Shown here piece by piece: positions 43,003-51,047 of a stretch of 64,000 bases of DNA (the stretch's first letter is position 1; the number at the start of each line of letters is the position of its first letter). The notes beneath the pieces are model-generated. The model was not told where the DNA came from, did no database searches, and saw only the letters and a program-made list of their open reading frames with translations. A program made the position numbers and the translations under genes. Source of the DNA: an uncultured Actinomycetes bacterium (GTDB lineage Bacteria > Actinomycetota > Acidimicrobiia > Acidimicrobiales > Acidimicrobilacustridaceae); contig CALEHQ010000042.1 in assembly GCA_937876315.1 (NCBI GenBank), positions 124,001 through 188,000 of the forward strand, in the 5' to 3' direction.

Positions 43003-44802
43003 CTACAGACGACCGGCGTCGCGGGCCGCTTGTTCGGCTGCCGAGAGTTGCGCGTCGATAATCGCGAGCCCGCCATCCCAGAAACGCGGGTCGGCGAGAT
43101 CGACACCGACAATCCGTCCTAAAACTTCCGGAGACTTGGAGCCACCGGCTCGCAGCAGATCGAGGTATGCAGGCACAAACGCGTCGCCTTCAACTTCGTA
43201 GCGTGCATAGACCGCTAACGCGAGCAACTGCCCATAGGCATACGCGTAGACATATCCAGGTGAACCGATGAAGTGGGGGATGTAACTCCACCATGAGCGG
43301 TAACCCGGTGTGATCTCAACGGCATCGCCAAGCATGGCTCGCTGCGTACCCTCCCACGCGTCTGCGAAATCCTCGGTGGAAAGCTCACCAATCTCGCGGC
43401 GATGGGTGTGCACAGCGTTTTCAAATCGATTCATCGCGATTTGGCGGAACACTGTTGCGATCTGACCCTCAAGGCTTTCAACAAGCAAAGCAAGGCGGGC
43501 GTTCGGATCCGTTGTCTCGGCGAGCAATCGACCAAAGGTCACCGTCTCACCGAAGACTGATGCAGTTTCCGCCAACGTCAGTGGGGTCGACTGATGGAAG
43601 ACGCCTTGCTCTCGGGCTAAATACGCGTGAAGTCCGTGGCCGAGTTCATGGGCAAGGGTGAGAACATCGCGACGGCGACTCGTCCAGTTGAGGAGCAAGA
43701 AGGGATGCGCACTGGGAACGGTGTAAGCACAAAACGCGCCGGGTCGCTTGCCCGGTCGCACCGGCGCGTCGATCCAGTTCTCATTGATGAAGGTGTTCAC
43801 GACGCCAGCTAATTCCGAAGAGAATGAACCGTAAGAGTCGAGAACAATGTCAGTGGCCTGAGACCACGAGAACTCCTCCTCCACCGTTGCGATTGAAGCA
43901 TTGCGGTCGTAATCGGCAAGTTTCTCGACACCGAGGAGTTGCGCCTTCAAGCGATACCAGCGCTGCGGAATGTCGTAGCGATCAACCACCGCATCGACAA
44001 GTGCCTGCACCGAGGAGTCACTTGCCTGGTTCGCAAGATTCCGACTGGCGACCCACGAAGAGTAGGAACGCAGACGATCATCGGTGGACTTATCGGCCAT
44101 CAACGTGTTGAAGACATACGCACGAGTCCGCAAGCCGGGTTCGAGCGCCGCGGTGACTGCGTCGGCAGCGATTTGCCGCTCTTCGCGATCAGGGGAACCG
44201 AGTCGAGAGAGCCCTTGCTCGAGACTCGTAGGTCCATCAGGAAGATCGACAACCATGGCCGAGGTCAACTCGTCGAACAGACGACTCCACGCCGAGGAAC
44301 TCGTCACGTCCTTCTCGGCGAGAATCTTCTCTTCAGGTTCTGTGAGTAAATGCGGGCGATAGCGACGCGCCGACTCTAGGTAGTAGCGGCAAAAGTCGAG
44401 CTCTGCAGACTCAAGCAGTATCGATGCTTTTGCTTCGGGCACCTCGGCCCATTCGAGCTCAAGGAAGATCAGTCGCGTCGACAACTCCGTTGCTTGTTCC
44501 TGGAACTTCTGCATCGCCGCACCATGTGCCGGATCAGAGGTGTCAACCGAAAAGCGCAACGACACCCAAGAGCCAGCGCGCCCAAGTCGATCTTGGATCT
44601 CGCCGAGCGTCGACATCGCTTGGGCCAACTCAGGGGCCTCAAGTTCACCTATGCGTCCACGCCACTGTTCGAGCTGACCCGTGAGCACTTCGGCCTGCTC
44701 GAGGAGTTGGACGACGCCTTCTTGACCCGCCCCACCGACAAGTGGATTAAGGTCCCAAGCGACGTCGGCGGCGTTGAGGTCAGCATCTTCGTACACGGTC
44801 AT
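43003..44802 (-). CDS. pepF: Oligoendopeptidase F family M3 metallopeptidase
   Basis: A 599-residue cytoplasmic zinc peptidase that cuts short peptides. The zinc motif HELGHGLHAYLA (H-E-x2-H) lies near 385-396, with the third ligand Glu about 28 residues later in TLAETASVFGE. N-terminal coiled helices (about 15-110) form the channel-covering domain. Length matches PepF (600). The start is placed at ATG 44802 because a -10 box TAGCGT lies exactly six bases upstream, leaving the GTG at 44808 outside the transcript. Located downstream of an SRPBCC gene on the same strand but with its own promoter. Confidence 0.9.
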   Translation of the reverse strand: MTVYEDADLNAADVAWDLNPLVGGAGQEGVVQLLEQAEVLTGQLEQWRGRIGELEAPELAQAMSTLGEIQDRLGRAGSWVSLRFSVDTSDPAHGAAMQKFQEQATELSTRLIFLELEWAEVPEAKASILLESAELDFCRYYLESARRYRPHLLTEPEEKILAEKDVTSSSAWSRLFDELTSAMVVDLPDGPTSLEQGLSRLGSPDREERQIAADAVTAALEPGLRTRAYVFNTLMADKSTDDRLRSYSSWVASRNLANQASDSSVQALVDAVVDRYDIPQRWYRLKAQLLGVEKLADYDRNASIATVEEEFSWSQATDIVLDSYGSFSSELAGVVNTFINENWIDAPVRPGKRPGAFCAYTVPSAHPFLLLNWTSRRRDVLTLAHELGHGLHAYLAREQGVFHQSTPLTLAETASVFGETVTFGRLLAETTDPNARLALLVESLEGQIATVFRQIAMNRFENAVHTHRREIGELSTEDFADAWEGTQRAMLGDAVEITPGYRSWWSYIPHFIGSPGYVYAYAYGQLLALAVYARYEVEGDAFVPAYLDLLRAGGSKSPEVLGRIVGVDLADPRFWDGGLAIIDAQLSAAEQAARDAGRL

Positions 44803-44808
44803 GACCAC

Positions 44809-44814
44809 ACGCTA
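44809..44814 (-). promoter_or_regulatory. -10 box of a leaderless promoter for pepF
   Basis: TAGCGT, six bases (GTGGTC), then ATG at 44802 on the minus strand. The in-frame GTG falls within the spacer and would not be transcribed, so this box decides the start. Confidence 0.65.
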
Positions 44815-44829
44815 GGGAACCGCGAGGCC

Positions 44830-45255
44830 TCATTCCACCAGCGAGCGAAGAGTTTGCTTCGAGGACTCAATTTCATCAGCCAGGAGCCGCTCGAAAAGAC
44901 CGGCACCAAACGAGCCTCCGTAGTGCAGGCCCATCGTCAGACGGGTTCCGATCTCGATTGATTCAAGTTGGGCGTCAAGGACCCAAGACGAGTGGCTGCG
45001 TCCGTCCACTTCTTCTCGTTCAAAACGAATATGGCCAGGCTCATCAACCGTGCGGATCATGCGCAGCCGCTTTGACCGAGCGATTGGGCCGACCTTCGCT
45101 CGAAGTTCCACTGCCCACGCGTTGGGTTCGCTGCCCTCTTCGAGATCTGCCCGCGGAACGATCGTGAGCCAATCGGGATAGCGAGAAAGGTCGCCGACCC
45201 AAATCCGTAATTGCTCGAGCGAACACGAGGCATCAAGAGTTGCGGTCAGATCCAT
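44830..45255 (-). CDS. SRPBCC / polyketide cyclase-like (START-fold) protein
   Basis: A 141-residue helix-grip protein that binds a hydrophobic ligand. It opens MDLTATLDASCSLEQLRIWVGDLSRYPDWL, the typical SRPBCC start with helix and W motif, and closes with a long C-terminal helix (GLFERLLADEIESSKQTLRSL). The intervening beta-sheet is regular. It is not tied to polyketides; it is often annotated as ribosome-associated toxin/cyclase family. The ATG at 45255 is preceded by CACAAT and six bases, a possible weak leaderless promoter; a TTG at 45279 is less likely. Its stop is 27 bases before pepF. Confidence 0.8.
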   Translation of the reverse strand: MDLTATLDASCSLEQLRIWVGDLSRYPDWLTIVPRADLEEGSEPNAWAVELRAKVGPIARSKRLRMIRTVDEPGHIRFEREEVDGRSHSSWVLDAQLESIEIGTRLTMGLHYGGSFGAGLFERLLADEIESSKQTLRSLVE

Positions 45256-45282
45256 GCGCCCATTGTGTCCTAAGTGCAACGA

Positions 45283-46008
45283 CTACCGGTGACCGAGTAA
45301 TCGGGCAACATGCTCGTTGGTCGGACACGCGTCGAGAACTGCGGGCGTGTCGATCTGTACAACTGCGCCCTCATCGAGGACAGCGATGCGATCGGCCAAT
45401 GCGAAGGCCTCCGATCGGTCGTGCGTGACGTAAAGAGCGGTGAGGCCAAGGTCGACGATGAGTTCCCGAAGTTCCGACACCAGCCGATCTCGCAAGACTC
45501 GATCAAGCGAGCCCATAGGTTCGTCAAGCAGAAGAAGTCGGGGCGATGGCGCAAGCGTTCGAGCGAGCGCAACGCGCTGTCGCTCTCCCCCGGACAACGA
45601 GGCCACATCACGCGTCCCGAAATCAGTGAGACCGACAAGTTCGAGGACTTCGACCACTCGAATCGAACGTTCAGGCTTTGGAAATCTCGCCATCCGCAAC
45701 CCGAAGGCCACGTTGTCCGAAACGTTGAGATGCGGGAACAATGCATGCTCTTGGAACATCAGACCAACCCCCCTCAGGTGCGTTGGGGTCGTTGTGATGT
45801 CGACGCCGCCGAGAATGATCGATCCCTCCGAGGCGTTATGGAGCCCCGCAATGACACGAAGCAGTGTGGTTTTCCCCGAACCGGACGAACCGAGTACTCC
45901 GATGACCTCGCCAGCCTCGACATCAAGTGAAATGTCGTGAACAGTGTCGTCATCGCTTCGGCCATGGCGCGCACTCACGTGTTTCAACACAAGGAAGGAA
46001 TCGCTCAT
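45283..46008 (-). CDS. thiQ: Thiamine ABC transporter ATP-binding protein
   Basis: A 241-residue ABC ATPase energising thiamine import. Motifs: Walker A GSSGSGKTT near 38-46, Q-loop MFQEHALFPH, signature LSGGERQRVALAR and Walker B LLLLDEPMGSLD, with the switch His in YVTHDRSEAF. The start ATG comes one base after the permease stop (TGAAATG), indicating translational coupling. Order of the operon is thiN-SBP-permease-ATPase. The name rests on operon context with the thiamine riboswitch and ThiB-like binding protein, since the ATPase alone resembles iron and polyamine ATPases too. Confidence 0.9.
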   Translation of the reverse strand: MSDSFLVLKHVSARHGRSDDDTVHDISLDVEAGEVIGVLGSSGSGKTTLLRVIAGLHNASEGSIILGGVDITTTPTHLRGVGLMFQEHALFPHLNVSDNVAFGLRMARFPKPERSIRVVEVLELVGLTDFGTRDVASLSGGERQRVALARTLAPSPRLLLLDEPMGSLDRVLRDRLVSELRELIVDLGLTALYVTHDRSEAFALADRIAVLDEGAVVQIDTPAVLDACPTNEHVARLLGHR

Positions 46009-46009
46009 T

Positions 46010-47701
46010 TCAGAATTCCGAAACGCTGGCAGGTCGAAAACGGTCGATGACAAGCATGACTACCACTGTGAGCAGCATCAGGATTGTCGACATGGCCATA
46101 GCTTGCCCAAAGTTGTACTCGCCTGGTCGGCCGAGAGCCCGATAGATCGCGATTGGCATGGTCGGACGATCGGGACGGGCCAGAAACGCTGTCGCGCCGA
46201 ATTCACCGAGTGAAACGGCAAACGCGAAACCCGCCGCAGCAGCGAGCGCTCGCCCGACGATTGGCACTTCGACGCTCCACCACACGCGGCGAGGCGAAGC
46301 CCCAAGCGTCGCAGCCGCTTCACGCAAACGAGGATCAATTGATCGCAGTGCCGGAACCAGTAACCGCACGACAAAGGGAAGTGCCACGACTGCGTGTGCG
46401 ATCGGAATCAGCCAGAGCGAAGATCGAAGGTTCAGGGGCGGTTCGTCGAAAACGATCAAAAATCCAAAGCCCACTGTTACGGCCGAAGTGCCGAGCGGGA
46501 TCATCAGCGCAGTATCGGTCCAGCGACTGAACCGCGAGTCGGAATGAGCGGAACCGTCACCGACGATTGCCCAGGCTGCGCAGAGGCCGAGGACGAGCGC
46601 TATGGCGGTCGCAATCGACGCAAACATCAGCGAGTTTCCTATCGCGTCGACTGGAGGCACGAAGGACGTTGACCCTCTCCGACTGTTGGTAAGTGCGCGA
46701 TAGAAACCGAAACCCCACCCCTCTGGTGTTGAGAATGAACGCACAACAAGAACGACCAATGGCGTCCCGAAAAGCAACGACATGAACAAGAGATTCGATC
46801 GAATGAACCAACGCTGTCGTGGAGTTTCGGCAGGTTTTTCGGTCTCGGTTGCGGACCTCTGATCGAAAAGGACGGCCCGACGTCGCTGTGATCGTCCGAA
46901 CCACACAAGGATTATCACGACGACAAGCAGTTGAAGAAGCGCAAGCACTGCAGCGATATCAAGCTGGAGAAACTTTGCGGTTTGGTCATAAATCTCGACC
47001 TCAAGCGTGCGATGAGAAATACCGCCAAGAATCAGAACGATCCCGAATGATGTGAAACTAAAGAGGAAGACGATTGACGATGCGGCTGCGACTGATGACC
47101 GGATGAGTGGCCACGTGACCTCTGCAAACACCCGCCATGGACGAGCGCCCAGCGCTCGACCCGACTCTTCAAGTCGAGGATCAATCGTTGACCAGGTCGA
47201 ACCTACAGTGCGCACCACTACGGCGTAGTTGAAGAACACATGAGCGATGAGGATCGCCCACACCGTCCCACTGAGATTGACGCCAGTGAATCCTCCACTG
47301 CCGATGACGCCGAGTAACGAAACTGCGACAACAACAGTCGGGAGCACAAAGGGAACAAGAAGCGCAGACCACAGCAGCCTCTTGCCCCGAAAGCGGTATC
47401 GCGCGAACAGCGCTGCCCCCGGAAGAGCAACAAGCACGCAGAGGATCGTCGACGCAATTGACTCCCAGATCGTGAACCACAGGACTCTCCGAATCGTCGG
47501 ATCAGCGAAAACCTCCCCGAATGCTGACAAGTTCCATTCCCCGTCGGGGCGCAGCCCCCGAAGAAGGATCGCAGCAACAGGCCACGCAAAGAACACAGCG
47601 AGGAAGAGCAACGGTGGAGCACCGGCCAGAACTCGCCACCATAGGTTTGTGCGGGGACTCGTGTTGGTCCCGGATTCGATTACCGGAAGAGTGCTGACCA
47701 C
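46010..47701 (-). CDS. thiP: Thiamine ABC transporter permease (fused two-domain, ThiP-like)
   Basis: A 563-residue inner-membrane protein with about twelve helices in two homologous halves. Each half has an EAA loop that docks the ATPase: EESGRALGARPWRVF near 177-191 and REAAATLGASPRRVW near 455-470. The linker between halves (about 270-300) is charged and contains RSATETEKPAETPRQR. The start is GTG, overlapping the 3' end of the binding-protein gene by 22 bases. ThiP and the ferric-iron permease FbpB have the same plan; the riboswitch context favours thiamine. Confidence 0.9.
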   Translation of the reverse strand: MVSTLPVIESGTNTSPRTNLWWRVLAGAPPLLFLAVFFAWPVAAILLRGLRPDGEWNLSAFGEVFADPTIRRVLWFTIWESIASTILCVLVALPGAALFARYRFRGKRLLWSALLVPFVLPTVVVAVSLLGVIGSGGFTGVNLSGTVWAILIAHVFFNYAVVVRTVGSTWSTIDPRLEESGRALGARPWRVFAEVTWPLIRSSVAAASSIVFLFSFTSFGIVLILGGISHRTLEVEIYDQTAKFLQLDIAAVLALLQLLVVVIILVWFGRSQRRRAVLFDQRSATETEKPAETPRQRWFIRSNLLFMSLLFGTPLVVLVVRSFSTPEGWGFGFYRALTNSRRGSTSFVPPVDAIGNSLMFASIATAIALVLGLCAAWAIVGDGSAHSDSRFSRWTDTALMIPLGTSAVTVGFGFLIVFDEPPLNLRSSLWLIPIAHAVVALPFVVRLLVPALRSIDPRLREAAATLGASPRRVWWSVEVPIVGRALAAAAGFAFAVSLGEFGATAFLARPDRPTMPIAIYRALGRPGEYNFGQAMAMSTILMLLTVVVMLVIDRFRPASVSEF

Positions 47702-48810
47702 TGTGAAATCCAGCGCTCCCTATTGGCTGCCACATCCGAATAGGGCAACACCAGCGGGGCGTCAACAGGTGCGGTGTATTTCGCGAATGTGTCTGGCAAG
47801 GGCGTACCCGTGACGACTGGGTAGACATACATCTGTCCGGGAACATCAGCTTGAAACGAGGCGCCAAGCATGAATTCGATGAACGCCGCGGCCGCCTGCG
47901 GTTGGGACGCACCTCTGAGGATCCCGGCGAATTCCGTCTGGCGGTAACAGGTTTGGGTCACAACGCCGGTCGGCGTTTGGTCTGCCGGGAGCGTGGTGTC
48001 CGATACCTCTGCGGGTGGACTGGACGCGTAGCTCACGGCGAGCGGGCGATCACCCTTACCGCTGCCACCGGAAAAAGTGGCGTAGTACGCGGTTTCCCAA
48101 CTGTCGACGACGCTCACACCATTCGCTTTCAGTTGCTTCCAGTAGTTGAGCCATGCAGCTCCGTCAGTCGCGTCATCACCGCCGCCGAACTTGGCAATGG
48201 TTGCGAGCATGAAGGCCAGGCCTGGAGTTGACGTCGAAGGGTCTTCAACGACGAGATCATTCTTTACCGAAGGATCAACGAGGTCGTCGAAGGTGGAAGG
48301 AACCGGCAGTCCGGATCGCGAGAATGCTCCACGATCAAAATTCACGCAGACGTTTCCGTGGTCTATCGGCGTCGCCATTCCGGAGTCATCGATCACGAAA
48401 ACGGTGTCAACGCCTTCGAGACGTTCGGCCCGGAACGGCTGGAGAAGATCGCTACGAAGAACTGACCCAAGAAGGTTTTCATCGAAACCAAAGATGACAT
48501 CGGCCACAGGATTGCCGGCAGTGAGAATCGCTGCATTTGTCATCGCTACCGCATCTCCCGATGCGATCAACTCGACCCTGACGTTTGTTGCCGACTCAAA
48601 CTCATCGAGTACAGATTGCGAAACCGCAAACGAGTCATGGGTCATGACTCTCAACGTGACTGACTCTTCAAAACGCGGAAGGGACCCGTTCACCAGCACT
48701 GGTGAAACTGACGAAGAAGTTTCAGATTTTTCGGAGGCACACGCGCTACCGAAAGCACTCAACGCGAAAACAGCGAGTGCAAGAAGGCCCGTAGCAATCA
48801 ATCTTCTCAT
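47680..48810 (-). CDS. thiB: Thiamine ABC transporter substrate-binding lipoprotein (ThiB/TbpA-like)
   Basis: A 376-residue periplasm-side binding protein anchored as a lipoprotein: hydrophobic segment LLALAVFALSAFGSA followed by Cys24, then a Ser-rich linker. The mature protein contains VMTHDSFAVSQSVLDEFE and MATPIDHGNVCVNFDRGAF, both typical of thiamine-binding TbpA proteins, plus SYASSPPAEVSDTTL and the C-terminal YPVVTGTPLPDTFAKY. It starts 19 bases after the thiN stop with GGAGAAATGAA as ribosome site. It overlaps the permease by 22 bases. Ligand assigned on motif and operon. Confidence 0.9.
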   Translation of the reverse strand: MRRLIATGLLALAVFALSAFGSACASEKSETSSSVSPVLVNGSLPRFEESVTLRVMTHDSFAVSQSVLDEFESATNVRVELIASGDAVAMTNAAILTAGNPVADVIFGFDENLLGSVLRSDLLQPFRAERLEGVDTVFVIDDSGMATPIDHGNVCVNFDRGAFSRSGLPVPSTFDDLVDPSVKNDLVVEDPSTSTPGLAFMLATIAKFGGGDDATDGAAWLNYWKQLKANGVSVVDSWETAYYATFSGGSGKGDRPLAVSYASSPPAEVSDTTLPADQTPTGVVTQTCYRQTEFAGILRGASQPQAAAAFIEFMLGASFQADVPGQMYVYPVVTGTPLPDTFAKYTAPVDAPLVLPYSDVAANRERWISQWSALFR

Positions 48811-48829
48811 TTCATTTCTCCATTTTCAG

Positions 48830-49507
48830 TCATAAAAGTTCTGGACTAGGGCGGACTACAAGCACAGTGCCCTCCTCGATTGACACCGTTGCCTCGTGAT
48901 TGAGGAGGACGTTGCTCACGCCACGTGTGGTGCCCGCCCTCAATATTTCTCCCCGGAGTGGATACTCGAGCCCTTCTGTCCGCACGCCTATAGCGTCACC
49001 GTGCAGGGGAAGGATCGTCACGACGTCACCGGGATCACCGACAAAAGTGACCCCTCCCCCGCCGTGCACGACTGACACAAGGGCGGAATCGAGGATCGCG
49101 TGCATCGAAACATGCGCGTAGGTCGGCGAGGAGATCACAAACGCGTTTGCAAACGACTGGTCCACCCGACCACCGTGCCCGCCGACGATCGTGATGACAT
49201 CAGCGCCTTGTCTGATTGCCACATCAATCGCTAGTTCGAGATCAGTTGCATCCTTCGCTACGGGATGTCGCTCGATCTTCACTCCTGCCGATTCGAGCTC
49301 TTGGAGGAGCGTCGGTGGAATGGAATCGAAATCACCAACAGCGATATCAATAGCGAGTCCCGCCGCCTTCGCGTGGACGGCCCCCGAATCTGCCGCGATA
49401 ACCAGAGCGCCTTCAGATTCAAGCGCCGCCGCCAAATTCACATCCGGCCGCACCCCACCGATGATGATGATTGCGGCGCATCGTGTTGAGTCAACAAGTT
49501 CAGACAT
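48830..49507 (-). CDS. thiN: Thiamine pyrophosphokinase
   Basis: A 225-residue kinase that transfers pyrophosphate from ATP to thiamine, forming TPP. Motifs: ADSGAVHAKAAGL, GDFDSI at 58-63 (metal/ATP-binding Asp) and KDATDLELA at 85-93, then GGHGGRVDQSFAN. The C-terminal beta domain binds thiamine. It is the first gene of the thiamine import operon directly after the TPP riboswitch, so imported thiamine is phosphorylated at once and repressed by its own product. This suggests dependence on salvage rather than only de novo synthesis (inference). Confidence 0.92.
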   Translation of the reverse strand: MSELVDSTRCAAIIIIGGVRPDVNLAAALESEGALVIAADSGAVHAKAAGLAIDIAVGDFDSIPPTLLQELESAGVKIERHPVAKDATDLELAIDVAIRQGADVITIVGGHGGRVDQSFANAFVISSPTYAHVSMHAILDSALVSVVHGGGGVTFVGDPGDVVTILPLHGDAIGVRTEGLEYPLRGEILRAGTTRGVSNVLLNHEATVSIEEGTVLVVRPSPELL

Positions 49508-49562
49508 GTCAGGCGCCTAAAGGGAGCGACACGAACGAGCACAACCAGTGCGTGAACCGAAA

Positions 49563-49652
49563 ACTTCCTTCGCCGGCATGACCCGGATCAGGTGCAACGG
49601 TCGGAAGAGAACGGCTCTTCCCTCTCAGCCCGGCCTCCCGGACTCCCGTGTT
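49563..49652 (-). ncRNA. TPP riboswitch (THI element)
   Basis: On the minus strand the leader contains the conserved pieces of the THI box in order: GGGAGTCCG, GGCTGAGAGGG, a variable stem (GAAGAGCCGTTCTCTTC), then ACCGTTGCACCTGATCCGGG and TCATGCCGGCGAAGG. It lies 56 bases before thiN and controls the thiN-thiBPQ operon by TPP level. Downstream a small hairpin (GCAC-TGGTT-GTGC) precedes the start region; no T-run is seen, so translation-level control is more likely than termination. Confidence 0.95.
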
Positions 49653-49660
49653 CACTTCCG

Positions 49661-49666
49661 ATGGTA
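49661..49666 (-). promoter_or_regulatory. -10 box for the TPP riboswitch transcript
   Basis: TACCAT on the minus strand lies about nine bases before the first riboswitch stem (GGGAGTCCG), at the right distance for transcription to start just ahead of it. No clear -35 hexamer is seen. Confidence 0.5.
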
Positions 49667-49721
49667 CACAGATCCGCCCGCAATCTTGCGGATCGGCCCA
49701 ACAGATGTCGTCACAGCCGCA

Positions 49722-49727
49722 TACGAT
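49722..49727 (+). promoter_or_regulatory. -10 box of a leaderless promoter for the acyl-CoA dehydrogenase
   Basis: TACGAT, six bases, then ATG at 49734. Back to back with the riboswitch promoter; the two -10 boxes are 55 bases apart. Confidence 0.65.
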
Positions 49728-49733
49728 CGGCGC

Positions 49734-50882
49734 ATGCGTAGATCCATCTTCACCGAAGACCACGAACTGTTTCGCCAGTCGGTCCGAACATTCATCGAGC
49801 GCGAGGTGACGCCGAATTTCGAGCGCTGGGATCGCGACGGGATTGTGGACCGAGAGCTGTTCACTGCCGCTGGCGCCGCCGGCTTCCTGGCCATCGATGC
49901 CCCAGAGAAATTCGGCGGAGGAGGGGTTGAGGACTTTAGTTACAACGCAATCATCAGCGAAGAGTTCGCGTACGCCGGAGCAGCACCAGCAGGAATTGGC
50001 ATCACACTCCACAACGACATTTGTCTCCCCTACTTCCTTTCACTGACGAGCGAAGAACAGAAACAGCGCTGGTTGCCGGGCATCTGCTCGGGCGACCTCA
50101 TCACGGCAATCGCCATGACCGAACCTGGCATTGGTTCTGACCTTGCATCGATGTCGACCTCAGCACTCCGAGACGGCGACGACTACATCGTGAACGGTGC
50201 GAAGACCTTTATCACTAACGGGATCAACGCCGATCTCGTCATCGTTGCGGTGAAGACTGATCCCAAAGAGCGGCATAAGGGCATGAGCCTCCTTGTAATC
50301 GAACGCGACACTCCCGGGTTCGAGCGCGGCCGAAACCTTGAAAAGGTGGGTCTCCACGCCCAAGACACCGCTGAGCTCTTTTTCACCGACGCTCGAGTTC
50401 CAGCCTCCAATCTCCTAGGAAGCGAGGGAATGGGATTCCTGCACTTGGTCGAGAACCTTCCCCAAGAACGGCTCTCGATCGCCGTGGGTGCAGTTGCTGC
50501 AGCGCGTCAAGCACTGCGCTGGACACTTTCGTATACCCATGAACGAACCGCATTTGGCCAACCCATCGCCGCCTTCCAAAACTCTCGGTTTGTCCTCGCC
50601 GAGTGCGCAACCGAGATTGAGATCGCCGAGATCTTTATAGACCGCTGCATCGAGGCCCTCAATGCCAAGGAACTCACCGCGGAAGAAGCCGCTATGGCGA
50701 AATGGTGGACGACCGAATTACAAAAGCGCGTCGTTGATTCCTGCGTGCAACTCCACGGCGGCTACGGCTACATGCTCGAATACCCCATCGCCCGGGCCTA
50801 CCTCGACACTCGCATTCAAACAATTTACGGCGGCACCACTGAAATCATGAAAGAAATCATCGGCCGTTCGTTGCGACCATGA
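49734..50882 (+). CDS. Acyl-CoA dehydrogenase, long-chain (LCAD-like) type
   Basis: A complete 382-residue acyl-CoA dehydrogenase. It has FTEDHELFRQSVRTFIERE at the start, AMTEPGIGSDLA (flavin/substrate loop), FITNG, and C-terminal TIYGGTTEIMKEIIGRSL. The MCAD-type catalytic Glu position is Gly (YGGT); the Glu in NLPQERLSIA matches the base of long-chain enzymes, so a long or branched chain substrate is likely. Leaderless start at 49734 fixes the N-terminus and rejects the open frame upstream, which crosses the riboswitch. Divergent from the thiamine operon and unrelated to it in function. Confidence 0.93.
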   Translation: MRRSIFTEDHELFRQSVRTFIEREVTPNFERWDRDGIVDRELFTAAGAAGFLAIDAPEKFGGGGVEDFSYNAIISEEFAYAGAAPAGIGITLHNDICLPYFLSLTSEEQKQRWLPGICSGDLITAIAMTEPGIGSDLASMSTSALRDGDDYIVNGAKTFITNGINADLVIVAVKTDPKERHKGMSLLVIERDTPGFERGRNLEKVGLHAQDTAELFFTDARVPASNLLGSEGMGFLHLVENLPQERLSIAVGAVAAARQALRWTLSYTHERTAFGQPIAAFQNSRFVLAECATEIEIAEIFIDRCIEALNAKELTAEEAAMAKWWTTELQKRVVDSCVQLHGGYGYMLEYPIARAYLDTRIQTIYGGTTEIMKEIIGRSLRP

Positions 50883-50906
50883 TCATTGCTTGATGAAGAC
50901 TGCGCC

Positions 50907-50912
50907 TAGTCT
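50907..50912 (+). promoter_or_regulatory. -10 box of a leaderless promoter for the small membrane protein
   Basis: TAGTCT, six bases (GGAGAC), then ATG at 50919. The six bases include GGAG, which would be too close to act as a normal ribosome site. Confidence 0.5.
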
Positions 50913-50918
50913 GGAGAC

Positions 50919-51035
50919 ATGATCCTCGTTGCCATCTTCGCCATCCTTGCCGTGGTCTGCGTTGTGGCCTTTGCCGCACAGATCAATCGTCGTCGTCGTT
51001 ACGAGCGCGGCGAATACGACCCCGACGACGTGTGA
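50919..51035 (+). CDS. Small single-pass membrane protein, 38 residues
   Basis: A short open frame: residues 1-20 are strongly hydrophobic (ILVAIFAILAVVCVVAFAA), followed by four Arg (QINRRRRYERG) and an acidic tail (EYDPDDV). This layout, an N-terminal helix with positive residues directly after it, predicts one membrane span with a cytoplasmic C-terminus. A perfectly placed -10 box supports expression. No family is recognised. It lies between the acyl-CoA dehydrogenase and a convergent regulator gene; a six-pair hairpin (CGTCTC-CTAGC-GAGACG, 51042-51058) follows its stop. Confidence 0.6.
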   Translation: MILVAIFAILAVVCVVAFAAQINRRRRYERGEYDPDDV

Positions 51036-51047
51036 TCGGCACGTCTC

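Noticed and set aside
49548-49733. N-terminal extension of the second acyl-CoA dehydrogenase through the riboswitch region
   Set aside because: The extension crosses the TPP riboswitch antisense strand and lacks family similarity; the leaderless start at 49734 is better supported.
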